Shown here one piece after another: positions 45,254-52,608 of a stretch of DNA of 54,769 nt. Numbering within the stretch: the stretch's first letter is position 1; each line of letters begins with the position of its first letter. Source of the DNA: CADCTB01 sp038214685 (GTDB taxonomy: Bacteria; Actinomycetota; Acidimicrobiia; Acidimicrobiales; AC-14); the NCBI GenBank assembly GCA_038214685.1, contig JBBQRO010000007.1, positions 1 through 54,769 on the forward strand, given 5' to 3'. The notes under the pieces were generated by a model that was given only the letters and a program-made list of their open reading frames with translations, did not search any database and was not told the DNA's origin. A program made the translations under genes and the position numbers.

Positions 45254-45797
45254 TCAGACAACGATCCGGCGGCGCCGTCCGTTGACACGGAGGTCGCCGG
45301 CGCAGGTCGGGTCGCTGCCGGGCGCGCTCGGGGTCTGGTTGCCGTCCCGCCGGCCGGGGCGTTGAAGACAGACCCGGCTCGATCCCGTCGGCGACTGGAC
45401 CACGAAGAACCGCATGCGGACTTCCCGCATTCGGATTTCCGTCATGCGGAACTCGCGCGTCCGGAGCGACGACGAGGCCGGTGGTGCCGACGATGCGGTA
45501 CCGGGTCGACGCGAACCGATGAGTGCCGGGTGACCGGGACTGCGCCCGCTCGACGATGCCCAACTCCGCCAAGCGGCTGACCGCCGCCCGGACTCTCGGC
45601 GCGGAGACGCCCAGCTCTCCGGCCAGGCTGTCCGGCCGGGCATCGACGGTACCGTCGTTCGCGGACTGCGACGCGCCCCGGGCGACGAGCTCCTCCAGGA
45701 CCGCCCAGGCGATGGGCCCGACGAGCCGTCGCACCTCTCGTCCCAGGCCACGACCGCTCAACTCAGCCGGACGGGGGCCGTGATGCTCGACATTCAT
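45254..45797 (-). pseudogene. winged-helix DNA-binding protein, frameshifted
   Basis: The 5' part encodes a winged helix: IAWAVLEELVARG, RPDSLAGELGVSAPRVRAAVSRLAELGIVERAQ, then HRFASTRYRIVGTTGLVV. GC at third positions drops sharply after about 45470 in this frame and rises in the neighbouring one, which reads LRTREFRMTEIRMREVRMRF and ends GDLRVNGRRRRIVV. I therefore place a one-base frameshift near 45465-45475. Relatives act as plasmid or element regulators. As sequenced the product would have a Pro/Arg-rich tail running to 45216. Three 15-base repeats encode the (F/I/V)RMxE(I/V) pattern. Confidence 0.65.
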
Positions 45798-45852
45798 CTT
45801 CGGCGAAGCCAACGACGGCGCGCCGAGGCTGAAGCACCGCCTCCACGAGGTC

Positions 45853-46101
45853 ATGGAGTACCTGGACCCGGCGCTGATGACGCGCGCCCAGCGCCAGATC
45901 CATGACCTGGCGAAGCGGCGTCTCCTCGCCATGGTCGAGAAGGCAATCGGCAACCTCGGGACCTGGCAGCACACGTTGCGGGCTATGGCGGACGACCTCG
46001 CCGTACTGGCCGCGGAGACCGCCGAGAACCTGTCCAACTCCTTCCCCGACGTCAATGCGCAGGATGTGGCTGCGCTCGTGACGGACGAGGTCGCCGAGTG
46101 A
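45853..46101 (+). CDS. small helical protein of unknown function
   Basis: The 82-residue frame has very high GC at third positions and a helical pattern (TRAQRQIHDLAKRRLLAMVEKAIGNLG, WQHTLRAMADDLAVLAAETAENL). It is divergent from the winged-helix gene with 55 bases between them, a layout common for a regulator and its target. I recognise no family. The sequence upstream of ATG 45853 is also coding-like (PRLKHRLHEV), so the 5' end may be truncated or use another start. Confidence 0.55.
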   Translation: MEYLDPALMTRAQRQIHDLAKRRLLAMVEKAIGNLGTWQHTLRAMADDLAVLAAETAENLSNSFPDVNAQDVAALVTDEVAE

Positions 46102-46111
46102 CGACCCTGCG

Positions 46112-46360
46112 CTACCGCGCTGCGGTGGACAGCAGGTGGGCGTTCGCCGACACCGGGCCAGGCAGGGGGCGCAGGTGGACGACGTCGTCCGCGCCGACAT
46201 CGACGACCTCGGCGACCGCCACCGCCGTGCCGCGACCGGCCACGACGTAAGCGCCGGCAACAATCCTCGAAGGGTCGGTCGCCTCATCGCGGAAGGTCCA
46301 GGACATGCCGGTGTCGTCCTGGGTGTTCCAGTCGACGTCGATGTCGATGGCCACGGTCAT
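46112..46360 (-). CDS. small conserved protein, module copy 2 partner (orfB type)
   Basis: The 82-residue product (DDTGMSWTFRDEATDPSRI, VAGAYVVAGRGTAVAVAEVVDV, VHLRPLPG) is homologous to the 83-residue protein at 35418-35669. Its ATG overlaps the end of the orfA-type gene by four bases, so here the two are co-translated. It forms the tail of the int-orfA-orfB operon. Function unknown. Confidence 0.72.
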   Translation of the reverse strand: MTVAIDIDVDWNTQDDTGMSWTFRDEATDPSRIVAGAYVVAGRGTAVAVAEVVDVGADDVVHLRPLPGPVSANAHLLSTAAR

Positions 46361-46743
46361 GGCTGCACCTCCTCGGCCTCGTAGTAGTCGTTGACTCGAC
46401 GTTCATTCTCGCACCGGAGCAGGCGGAAGATGTCCTCGTCGAGGTCCGGCAGCATCAAGGTGTAGTGCGGCCGCCGGAATGTGGGGCGCAGCTCGACGCC
46501 CGACCGCCGCAGTGCGCCGGCTGTCATCACGGTCAGGACATCGAACCTTCGGAGGAGGCCGCCGGCCAACGCGTCGATGTCCGCTTCGTTCGAAGCACCG
46601 AGGACCGAGACGCCGTACTCGCCGAAGCGCCGGTAGGTGCGGATCGCGTCGCGCCGCAGCGTCTCCGCGGCAAGCTCGTCGCCCCGCACCAGGAAGAGGC
46701 CGTCGTCGGGCGCTGGCTCCCGCCGGACCCGCAGGGGGCTCAA
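46357..46743 (-). CDS. conserved protein of unknown function, module copy 2 (orfA type)
   Basis: The 128-residue protein (LFLVRGDELAAETLRRDAI, YGVSVLGASNEADIDAL, FDVLTVMTAGALRRSGVEL, RPHYTLMLPDLDEDIFRLL) is homologous to that at 35708-36091. The TTG start overlaps the stop of the integrase gene in a TTGA arrangement, tying it to the integrase. Its family is unknown to me. The fixed pairing with an orfB partner and the link to an integrase resemble an accessory or toxin-antitoxin-like cassette, but nothing in the sequence proves that. Confidence 0.75.
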   Translation of the reverse strand: MSPLRVRREPAPDDGLFLVRGDELAAETLRRDAIRTYRRFGEYGVSVLGASNEADIDALAGGLLRRFDVLTVMTAGALRRSGVELRPTFRRPHYTLMLPDLDEDIFRLLRCENERRVNDYYEAEEVQP

Positions 46744-47709
46744 CGGGACCGCTTCGTCGGCCCGAACACCTTGTCGAGACGGTCCCCTGCTTCCCTGTGC
46801 TGTTCGGTGACGGTGTGGGTGTAGGTCCCCAGGGTGTTGCCGATGTCGGCGTGGCCGAGGCGCTCCTGCATGACCTTGTCGTCACCGACCACCACCCGAC
46901 CGACCGACTGAGCGGTGTGGCGGAGCCCCTTCGGTGTGATCCGGGCGACCCCGGCCGCCTCGATCAGTCTTGAGCTGCTTGAGGACGGGCTTGCCCCTCT
47001 CGATCGGGAGTTGCTGGACGACTTCGAGCTGAAGCTGCTCGAAGTCGACATCGACCCACCGAAGCCCCAAAATCTCCCCCCGGCGCATCCCCGTGACCAG
47101 GCACAGGTGAAACGCCGCGTACAGCCGGTGCTCAGACGCGACGTCGAGGAACCTCTTCGCTTCCTCCAGCGTCCACCCCAGCTTCTTCGGGGCCCGGTCG
47201 AGCTTGGGCGGCTGCGTCAGCACCACGGGGTTGCGGCCCAGCCGGCCCCGCTGCACCGCCTCCTCCAACGCCATGGACAGGACTTTGCGGACGAGCCGCG
47301 CCGAGGTGGCGCCGAGTCGCGGTTTGCCGGCCTTGTTGACGCTCGTGAGGGCGCTGACCCACTCGTCGGCGACCTCGGCGGTGAGATCACTCAACCGGAC
47401 CGCCCCGATGAGCGGGACGATGTGGCGGCGAACTGCCCACGTGTACTGGTCGAACGAGCTGGTCTCGATGCGACCCTGCTTGGACGGCAACCACACCTGC
47501 TGGAGGAACTGCGCCACTGTCTCTGTCGCCGTGCCCGCACGACCGGCGAGCACCTCGGCCCGGTATGCCGTCGCCTCCCGCTTCGTCCGGAACGTCCCGA
47601 GCTGTCGGACCCGTCGGAGACCTGTCGTCGGGTCGTACCCACCCTGGCGGACGACCCACTTGCCCCGCTGCTTCTGCACCTCCGGTGCACCCGCCGAAAT
47701 CCACTCCAC
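46740..47709 (-). pseudogene. int: tyrosine recombinase (integrase) with internal deletion and frameshift
   Basis: The 5' part holds an AP2-like arm-binding domain (GKWVVRQGGYDPTTGLRRVRQLGTFRTKREA), a SAM-like core-binding domain and the first catalytic Arg (LVTGMRRGEILGLRW). At about 46962-46968 the frame jumps from LKQLKT straight to LIEAAGVARITPKGLRHTA. The latter has the second Arg, and the Tyr nucleophile follows in LGTYTHT. Some 60-70 residues usual between these blocks are missing, including the beta-hairpin Lys region, and the HxxR His is Lys. The protein is therefore probably inactive. GTG start 47709; the att site and CATACAT repeats lie directly upstream. Confidence 0.85.
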
Positions 47710-47731
47710 GGGTCAATTCAAGCGTCTGCCT

Positions 47732-47751
47732 CCATACATTCTGCATACATT
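47732..47751. repeat. right pair of CATACAT repeats (candidate integrase arm sites)
   Basis: CCATACATT (47732-47740) and TGCATACATT (47742-47751) lie between the integrase start and the right att core. They match the left pair at 36490-36509 in word and orientation. Confidence 0.65.
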
Positions 47752-47756
47752 GCCTT

Positions 47757-47792
47757 GAGAAAAGAAGAGGGGGTGCTTGGCGCACCCCCTCT
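47757..47792 (-). terminator. Rho-independent terminator of tRNA-Pro
   Basis: On the minus strand an 11-bp perfect stem (AGAGGGGGTGC with its complement, loop of five) is followed by TCTTTTCT, a good U-tract. Most of it lies on the element side of the att core, so the element seems to have brought a replacement terminator. Confidence 0.85.
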
Positions 47793-47852
47793 GACCTGCT
47801 CTTTTGTGGTCGGGCTGGGGAGATTTGAACTCCCGACCTCTTGACCCCCAGT
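47791..47852. repeat. right attachment site within tRNA-Pro
   Basis: The 62-bp repeat covers the tRNA from its anticodon arm to the CCA and 16 further bases. It matches 36311-36372 except at one base, so the element's copy restored the tRNA 3' end. Confidence 0.9.
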
Positions 47853-47884
47853 CAAGCGCGCTAACCAAGCTGCGCCACAGCCCG
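47807..47884 (-). tRNA. tRNA-Pro(GGG)
   Basis: The minus-strand sequence starts CGGGCTG and its acceptor stem pairs perfectly with CAGCCCG at the 3' end, followed by discriminator A and encoded CCA. The anticodon stem CTTGA/TCAAG holds the loop CTGGGGG, giving anticodon GGG. The T-arm reads GGGAGTTCAAATCTCCC. The gene is intact and is the integration target of the element. Confidence 0.95.
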
Positions 47885-47954
47885 TACCGGTCCCCGACTC
47901 TAGTCGCAGTGGCGTGAGGCGTCCCCAGAGCCATCGCTGGGCAGAGATGAGGGC

Positions 47955-48599
47955 ATGAAGACGACGCTGACCCGGACGTTGCCCGCACTGTTGCTCGTCC
48001 TCGCTGCGGGACAGCTGACCATGGCATCGGGAGCCGGTGCCCAGACCGGGCAGTCGAGCATGGTGCAGGTGGAGCAGAAGCTTGCATGGCTCAGGTACGA
48101 CGTCGGTGCCGTCGACGGCACCGTCGACTCCGACACCCGAAGCGCCATCCTGGCCTTCCAGAAGGTCAACGGGCTCCAACGCACGGGTGTGCTCACCGAC
48201 GCCGTCGCCAACCAGATCATGGCGTCCACGGCCCCACCGCCGCCCATGGTCTCGAACGGCGAGCCCAACCGGGTCGAGGTCAGCCTCGCCCGCCAGGTGC
48301 TCTTCCTGTACGAGAACGGCAACCTGACCAGGGTTCTCGCCGTCGCCACGGGCACGTCGGTCACGCCGACCCCCACCGGCGCGTTCCGCCTGTTCAGGTT
48401 CGAGCCGGGCTGGCATACCAGCCGCCTCGGTCGCCTCTACAACGCCACGTACTTCGTCGGTGGCTACGCGATTCACGGGTCGCTATCCGTCCCCGCCCAG
48501 CCAGCGTCGCACGGGTGCATCCGGATCGCGATGAGCGCCGCCAAGTGGTTCCCGTCGCACGTCGGGAGGGGCACACAGGTGGTCGTGATCCCGAACTGA
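47955..48599 (+). CDS. L,D-transpeptidase with peptidoglycan-binding domain
   Basis: The 214-residue exported protein has a signal peptide (LPALLLVLAAGQLTMASGAGAQ), a PG-binding-1 domain (VEQKLAWLRYDVGAVDGTVDSDTRSAILAFQ) and a YkuD domain. The YkuD active site is IHGSLSVPAQPASHGCIRI, with the catalytic Cys and His. It makes 3-3 cross-links or attaches proteins in the wall. A GAGG stretch lies just before the ATG. The gene begins 70 bases beyond the tRNA 5' end. Confidence 0.92.
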   Translation: MKTTLTRTLPALLLVLAAGQLTMASGAGAQTGQSSMVQVEQKLAWLRYDVGAVDGTVDSDTRSAILAFQKVNGLQRTGVLTDAVANQIMASTAPPPPMVSNGEPNRVEVSLARQVLFLYENGNLTRVLAVATGTSVTPTPTGAFRLFRFEPGWHTSRLGRLYNATYFVGGYAIHGSLSVPAQPASHGCIRIAMSAAKWFPSHVGRGTQVVVIPN

Positions 48600-48609
48600 A
48601 CCGATCGGC

Positions 48610-48810
48610 TCAGAGCCTGTGGATCACCCAGGCGATGCCCTGCACTGCCCGCCAGCCCAGGTAGATCGTCACCGAAAGAACGAGCAGCTTGAAGTGCCAC
48701 GGCGTCTTGGGTGGGGTGGTGTCGACCGACTGCCCGCACGTCGGGCAGGTGTCGCCGTCGGCCAGCTCCACCGGCCGCCAGTAGTGGTCACAGTCCTCAC
48801 ACGTGGGCAT
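48610..48810 (-). CDS. small zinc-ribbon membrane protein
   Basis: The 66-residue protein has two CxxC pairs (CEDCDHYW, CPTCGQS) forming a zinc ribbon, then one membrane helix (FKLLVLSVTIYLGWRAVQGIAW). Function unknown. It follows the SpoIIE phosphatase gene by 11 bases on the same strand and is probably co-transcribed. Confidence 0.72.
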   Translation of the reverse strand: MPTCEDCDHYWRPVELADGDTCPTCGQSVDTTPPKTPWHFKLLVLSVTIYLGWRAVQGIAWVIHRL

Positions 48811-48821
48811 GACCGGCGGGC

Positions 48822-49907
48822 TCAGGTACGGCGGACGGCAAGGATGGCGACGTCGTCACGGATCGGGCCGGTGGCGAAATCGCGAGCCGCCGCAAGGAGC
48901 GACTTGCACAGCACGTCGGCGGAGACGCCGGGGTCGCGTCGGATGTGGGCGGCGATGCGCTCCTCCCCGAACAGCTGGCCGCCGGCGCGGGCCTCGGCCA
49001 GCCCGTCGGTGTAGAGCACCAGCAGGTCGCCGGGGTCCAGGGCCACCTCGCGACTGCTGTAGGACGCCTTCGGGTTCAGGGTCAGCAGCGGGCCGGTGGA
49101 GCGCAGGGGCCGGACCTCGCCGTCGTGCCACAGCCAGGCCGGCGGGTGACCGGCGGAGGCGTAGCGCAGGGTTCCCGCAGCCTGGTCGAAGACCACCAGG
49201 CACAGCGAGACGAACTCCTCGTCGCGGGTCTGGGCCGAGATGACGACGTTCAGCTCTTCGAGGGCCTGGGCCGGGTCGCGGTACTGGCGCAGGAACACCC
49301 GCAGGAGATACTTGACCTGGAAGGCGGTGATAGACGGTTCGATGCCGTGCCCGGAGACATCGCCGATGACCGCCGCCACCCGCCGGCCCCCGGTGGGGGT
49401 GATGTCGTAGAAGTCGCCGGCCATCAGCCCGGTACCCGGCTCGTAGGCCCGCCCCACCTCAAAGCCCTCGAACTCCGGCAGCTCCTGAGGCGCCAGCCGG
49501 GCCGCCCACCGCCGTGGCGCCAGATCCTCCTGTGTCAGCACTTCCTCGGCCCGCCGCTCCAGGCTGGCCCGCTCCTCGATGAGGTCGGCCTCGGAGAGGA
49601 AGCGCTGGCCCCACACCATGGTCATGACGACGGGGATGACGAGGAGCCCCTGGGTGAGGCGAGGCCAACTACCGATGAAGGCTGCGCTGGCGGAGATGAC
49701 GGCCACCACGGTGTACAGCAGCGTGGTGTGGACCTCCTTGCGGTACGCAGAGCGGGCCAGGCTGGCCGCCATCGTCCCCGACGGGCCGCTCCCTTCCAGC
49801 AGCCGGCGCCACGATCGCTCGAGCCGCCGGGCCGATCGGGCCCAGATGACCGCGGCCACCACGCAGGCGAACGAGACAACCAGCAGAATTGGATAGTCGA
49901 CGGCCAT
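48822..49907 (-). CDS. membrane-anchored SpoIIE-type serine phosphatase
   Basis: The 361-residue protein has an N-terminal membrane helix (YPILLVVSFACVVAAVIWA), two further helices near residues 65-100, a short linker, then a SpoIIE/PP2C phosphatase domain. Its motifs are GLMAGDFYDI, VIGDVSGHGIEPS, ASAGHPPAWLW, YTDGLAEAR and RDDVAIL. It probably acts in a partner-switch pathway controlling an anti-sigma antagonist. The start lies five bases after the der stop, so it is in the radical SAM-der operon. Confidence 0.88.
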   Translation of the reverse strand: MAVDYPILLVVSFACVVAAVIWARSARRLERSWRRLLEGSGPSGTMAASLARSAYRKEVHTTLLYTVVAVISASAAFIGSWPRLTQGLLVIPVVMTMVWGQRFLSEADLIEERASLERRAEEVLTQEDLAPRRWAARLAPQELPEFEGFEVGRAYEPGTGLMAGDFYDITPTGGRRVAAVIGDVSGHGIEPSITAFQVKYLLRVFLRQYRDPAQALEELNVVISAQTRDEEFVSLCLVVFDQAAGTLRYASAGHPPAWLWHDGEVRPLRSTGPLLTLNPKASYSSREVALDPGDLLVLYTDGLAEARAGGQLFGEERIAAHIRRDPGVSADVLCKSLLAAARDFATGPIRDDVAILAVRRT

Positions 49908-49912
49908 TCCTA

Positions 49913-51211
49913 TCAGCTCGTCCGGCTGCGGACGCGCAGCTTGAGGGGGGTCGGCCCGAAGCCGAAATGCTCGCGGATCCGACGCTCCAGGTAGCGCAGG
50001 TAGGGCGCAGGAAGGGCCCGGTTGGTGAAAAGGGTGAACGTGGGCGGGTCGGTGGCCCCCTGGGTGGCGTAGAGCACCCGGGCCCCCGGCGCCGGCTGCT
50101 GGGCCTGCGCGGCCTGCACGACCTCGTTGAGCTCCCGGGTCGGCACCCGCCGGTGATAGGCCTCGATGGCCTCCTGGATGGCCGGAAGCGTCTTCTGGAC
50201 GCCGCTTCCGGTCAGGGCGCTGATCTTCAGCACCGGCGCGTAGCCGAGGAACGCCAGCCGGTCGGCGACCTGCTCGCTGATGTCGGCCCGCTCCGCTGCG
50301 CCCAGGAGGTCGAACTTGTTGAGGACGATCAGCACCGGGCTGCCGGCCACGTCGATCCGTTCGGCCAGGCGCTGGTCCTGGTGGGTGACACCCTCGGACG
50401 CGTCGATCACCAGCATGGCCAGGTCGGCCCGGTCGACGGTCTGCAGGGCCCGGACCAGGGAGTAGTACTCCGTCCCTTCGACGATCTTGCTCTTGCGGCG
50501 CATGCCGGCGGTGTCGATGAAGCAGAGCGGCCCGTCGGGCGTCTCGACCACGGTGTCGATGGAATCCCGGGTGGTGCCGGGCTGGTCGTGGACGACGGAG
50601 CGATCGTCACCGATCAGGCGGTTGAACAGGGTCGACTTGCCCACATTGGGCCGGCCCACCACGGCGATCGAGGGGACCTTGGCCCCATCGTCGGCGGGCA
50701 GCTCCTCGGGCCCCGGCGGCGGGAGCCGTTCGACGACGGCGTCGAGCAGGTCGCCGACCTGGCGGCCGTGCAGGGCACTGACGGCCATGGGCTCGCCCAG
50801 GCCGAGGCGGGCGAAGTCCCAGGCGTCGGTTTCGCGGTGTTCGCTGTCGACCTTGTTCACCACCACGATGACCGGCCGCTTCGCCCGGCGCAGAACCGTG
50901 GCCACGTTGTCGTCGTCCTCGGTGACCCCGACGACGGCGTCGGCCACGAAGAGGACGACATCGGCCCCCTTGATGGCCCGCTCGGCCTGTTCGCTGACCT
51001 TGGCGTCGAGGCCGTCGCCGGCGGCCATCCAGCCCCCGGTGTCGACGATGAGGAAGCGCCGGCCCCGCCAGTCCGACTCCAGCTCCTTGCGGTCGCGGGT
51101 GACGCCCGGCTGCTCCTCGACGATGGCCTCCCGGCGACCGACGATGCGGTTGACCAGGGTGGACTTGCCGACGTTGGGGCGGCCGACGATGGCGACCACG
51201 GGCAGGCTCAT
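49913..51211 (-). CDS. der: ribosome assembly GTPase Der (EngA)
   Basis: The 432-residue protein has two tandem GTPase domains, each with VGRPNVGKST, then DTGGWM or DTAGMRR and NKVD or NKFD. A KH-like C-terminal domain closes with FTLFTNRALPAPYLRYLERRIREHFGFGPTPLKL. Der is essential for 50S assembly. The ATG overlaps the upstream radical SAM stop in an ATGA arrangement. Frames upstream of it to 51607 are not part of the gene. Confidence 0.96.
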   Translation of the reverse strand: MSLPVVAIVGRPNVGKSTLVNRIVGRREAIVEEQPGVTRDRKELESDWRGRRFLIVDTGGWMAAGDGLDAKVSEQAERAIKGADVVLFVADAVVGVTEDDDNVATVLRRAKRPVIVVVNKVDSEHRETDAWDFARLGLGEPMAVSALHGRQVGDLLDAVVERLPPPGPEELPADDGAKVPSIAVVGRPNVGKSTLFNRLIGDDRSVVHDQPGTTRDSIDTVVETPDGPLCFIDTAGMRRKSKIVEGTEYYSLVRALQTVDRADLAMLVIDASEGVTHQDQRLAERIDVAGSPVLIVLNKFDLLGAAERADISEQVADRLAFLGYAPVLKISALTGSGVQKTLPAIQEAIEAYHRRVPTRELNEVVQAAQAQQPAPGARVLYATQGATDPPTFTLFTNRALPAPYLRYLERRIREHFGFGPTPLKLRVRSRTS

Positions 51212-52569
51212 GCTTTCAGGGCCTGACGTAGGGAGATGCCGTCGGAGCGGATGACCTCGACCGGGCGGGGCAGGTCCTCGGGCCTGGTGCCGTCGAGGAA
51301 GAGCCCTCCCGACAGGCAGACGTCGGGCAGCAGGTAGCGGTGTCCTTCGGGCTGGGCGGCCAGTACGGGGGCCAGGTCCTCGCCGACGAGCAGGCCGGTC
51401 ACGCCGATGTTGCCCCCGAAGAACCGGTTGGTGACGGGGACCACCCGCACGTCGGCCCGACCGAGCCCGGCGACGAGGGGCTCGATGACGGCGGCGCCGT
51501 ACTCCCCGGTGAGGATGGCGACGGGTGCACTGCGACGGGGCGTGAGGGAGATAAGTCCGTCGGCGCGGGGCGCCCGGTAGCCCTCGGCCGGCGCCCCGTC
51601 GACCCACGCAAAGAAGCCGGGCTGCACGCCGATGCCCGACTCGGCCTCGACCTGGCCGGCCAGCTCCATCTGGAACGCCCGGGCCATGCCGATGCCGTTC
51701 TCGTGCTGGGGGAAGCCCTCGTAGGCGTCGGCCTCGGGGAACGGCCGCCCGGCCAACAGGTAGTACTCATCGGCGGCGAAGACCAGCCGCCGGCCCAGGA
51801 CGGAACCGAAGACGTCCTGCCAGTCCTCCACGGTGTCGACGACGGACTCGGCCTCCTCGACGGTGTGGGGCCGCATCGCCGCCTCGGTGTTGTAGCGGCT
51901 GACCCCCAGGGGCACGATGCAGGCCGTCGCCAGGTCGGGGTACTCGTCGAGGATGCCGACGAGAGTGTCGTCGAGGACGGCGCCGTCATTGACGCCCGGG
52001 CAGACCACCACCTGGCCGTGGACCTCGATGCCGTGGTCGAGCAGGGCCCGCAGCCAGCGCAGGCTGGTGGCGCCCCGCCGGTTGCGCAGCATCCTCGACC
52101 GCAGCTCGGGATCGGTAGCGTGGATGCTCACATTGAGGGGGCTGAGCCGCTCGGTGACCACCCGTTCCAGGTCCATCTCGGTGAAGCGGGTGAGGGTGGT
52201 GAAGTTCCCGTAGAGGAAGGAAAGTCGGTAGTCGTCGTCCTTCAGGTACAGGCTCTGGCGCATCGCCGGCGGCAGCTGGTGGATGAAGCAGAACTCACAG
52301 TGGTTGTCGCAGGTGCGAACCTGGTCGAACAGGGCGGATGACACCTCGGCGCCCAACGGCTCGCCCTCGGCCTTGGCCACCTGCACGTCGAGCTCGAGGC
52401 CGCCCCGGCGCAGCTCCATGTCGACGTCGGCCTCGTCGGTCAGCAGTCGCCACTCGATGACGTCGCGGGGCCGGCGGCCGGACAGGGACACGACCTCGTC
52501 GCCGGGCTGCAACCCGGCACGGGACGCGGGGGATCCGGGCGCGACAGCGACAACCCGGGGAAGGGACAC
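51208..52569 (-). CDS. DUF512 radical SAM protein with PDZ domain
   Basis: The 453-residue protein begins with a PDZ-like domain (APGSPASRAGLQPGDEVVSLSGRRP), then a radical SAM core with CDNHCEFCF (CxxxCxxC cluster) and a C-terminal DUF512. This family is almost always linked to der or to cytochrome/ribosome genes and its substrate is unknown. GTG 52569 is seven bases after a TATCCT -10-like element, suggesting a leaderless message; GTG 52575 is alternative. It is divergent from ispH. Confidence 0.9.
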   Translation of the reverse strand: MSLPRVVAVAPGSPASRAGLQPGDEVVSLSGRRPRDVIEWRLLTDEADVDMELRRGGLELDVQVAKAEGEPLGAEVSSALFDQVRTCDNHCEFCFIHQLPPAMRQSLYLKDDDYRLSFLYGNFTTLTRFTEMDLERVVTERLSPLNVSIHATDPELRSRMLRNRRGATSLRWLRALLDHGIEVHGQVVVCPGVNDGAVLDDTLVGILDEYPDLATACIVPLGVSRYNTEAAMRPHTVEEAESVVDTVEDWQDVFGSVLGRRLVFAADEYYLLAGRPFPEADAYEGFPQHENGIGMARAFQMELAGQVEAESGIGVQPGFFAWVDGAPAEGYRAPRADGLISLTPRRSAPVAILTGEYGAAVIEPLVAGLGRADVRVVPVTNRFFGGNIGVTGLLVGEDLAPVLAAQPEGHRYLLPDVCLSGGLFLDGTRPEDLPRPVEVIRSDGISLRQALKA

Positions 52570-52575
52570 GCTCAC

Positions 52576-52602
52576 AGGATACGGGACCACCGCAGGTAGG
52601 CT
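52576..52602. promoter_or_regulatory. divergent promoter pair between radical SAM gene and ispH
   Basis: TATCCT (minus strand, 52581-52576) precedes the GTG at 52569 by six bases, and TAGGCT (plus strand, 52597-52602) precedes the ispH GTG at 52609 by six. Both spacings fit transcription beginning at the start codon. The -35 zone of each overlaps the other's -10, so the two may compete for polymerase. Confidence 0.6.
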
Positions 52603-52608
52603 GACGGA

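Larger units (their letters stand above)
36311..47852. mobile_element. decayed integrative (mobilisable) element in tRNA-Pro(GGG), about 11.5 kb
   Basis: The element is bounded by a 62-bp direct repeat of the tRNA-Pro 3' region (36311-36372 and 47791-47852, one mismatch). A tyrosine recombinase lies next to the intact tRNA, and matching CATACAT pairs lie inside both ends. It contains a MobF relaxase but no visible coupling protein or type IV secretion genes, so it was at most mobilisable. Several genes are broken (integrase, relaxase, winged-helix, PhoX-like, IS110), so it is probably no longer able to move by itself. Intact cargo: a GNAT acetyltransferase, MntA-HepT, and a two-gene unknown module. 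Confidence 0.85.

Noticed and set aside
45421..45470. CRISPR-like short repeats
   Set aside because: Three adjacent 15-base units without spacers, inside a coding frame; no cas genes in the window.
45047..45580. Plus-strand frame opposite the winged-helix gene
   Set aside because: Opposite strand of a better supported coding region; no conserved motif.
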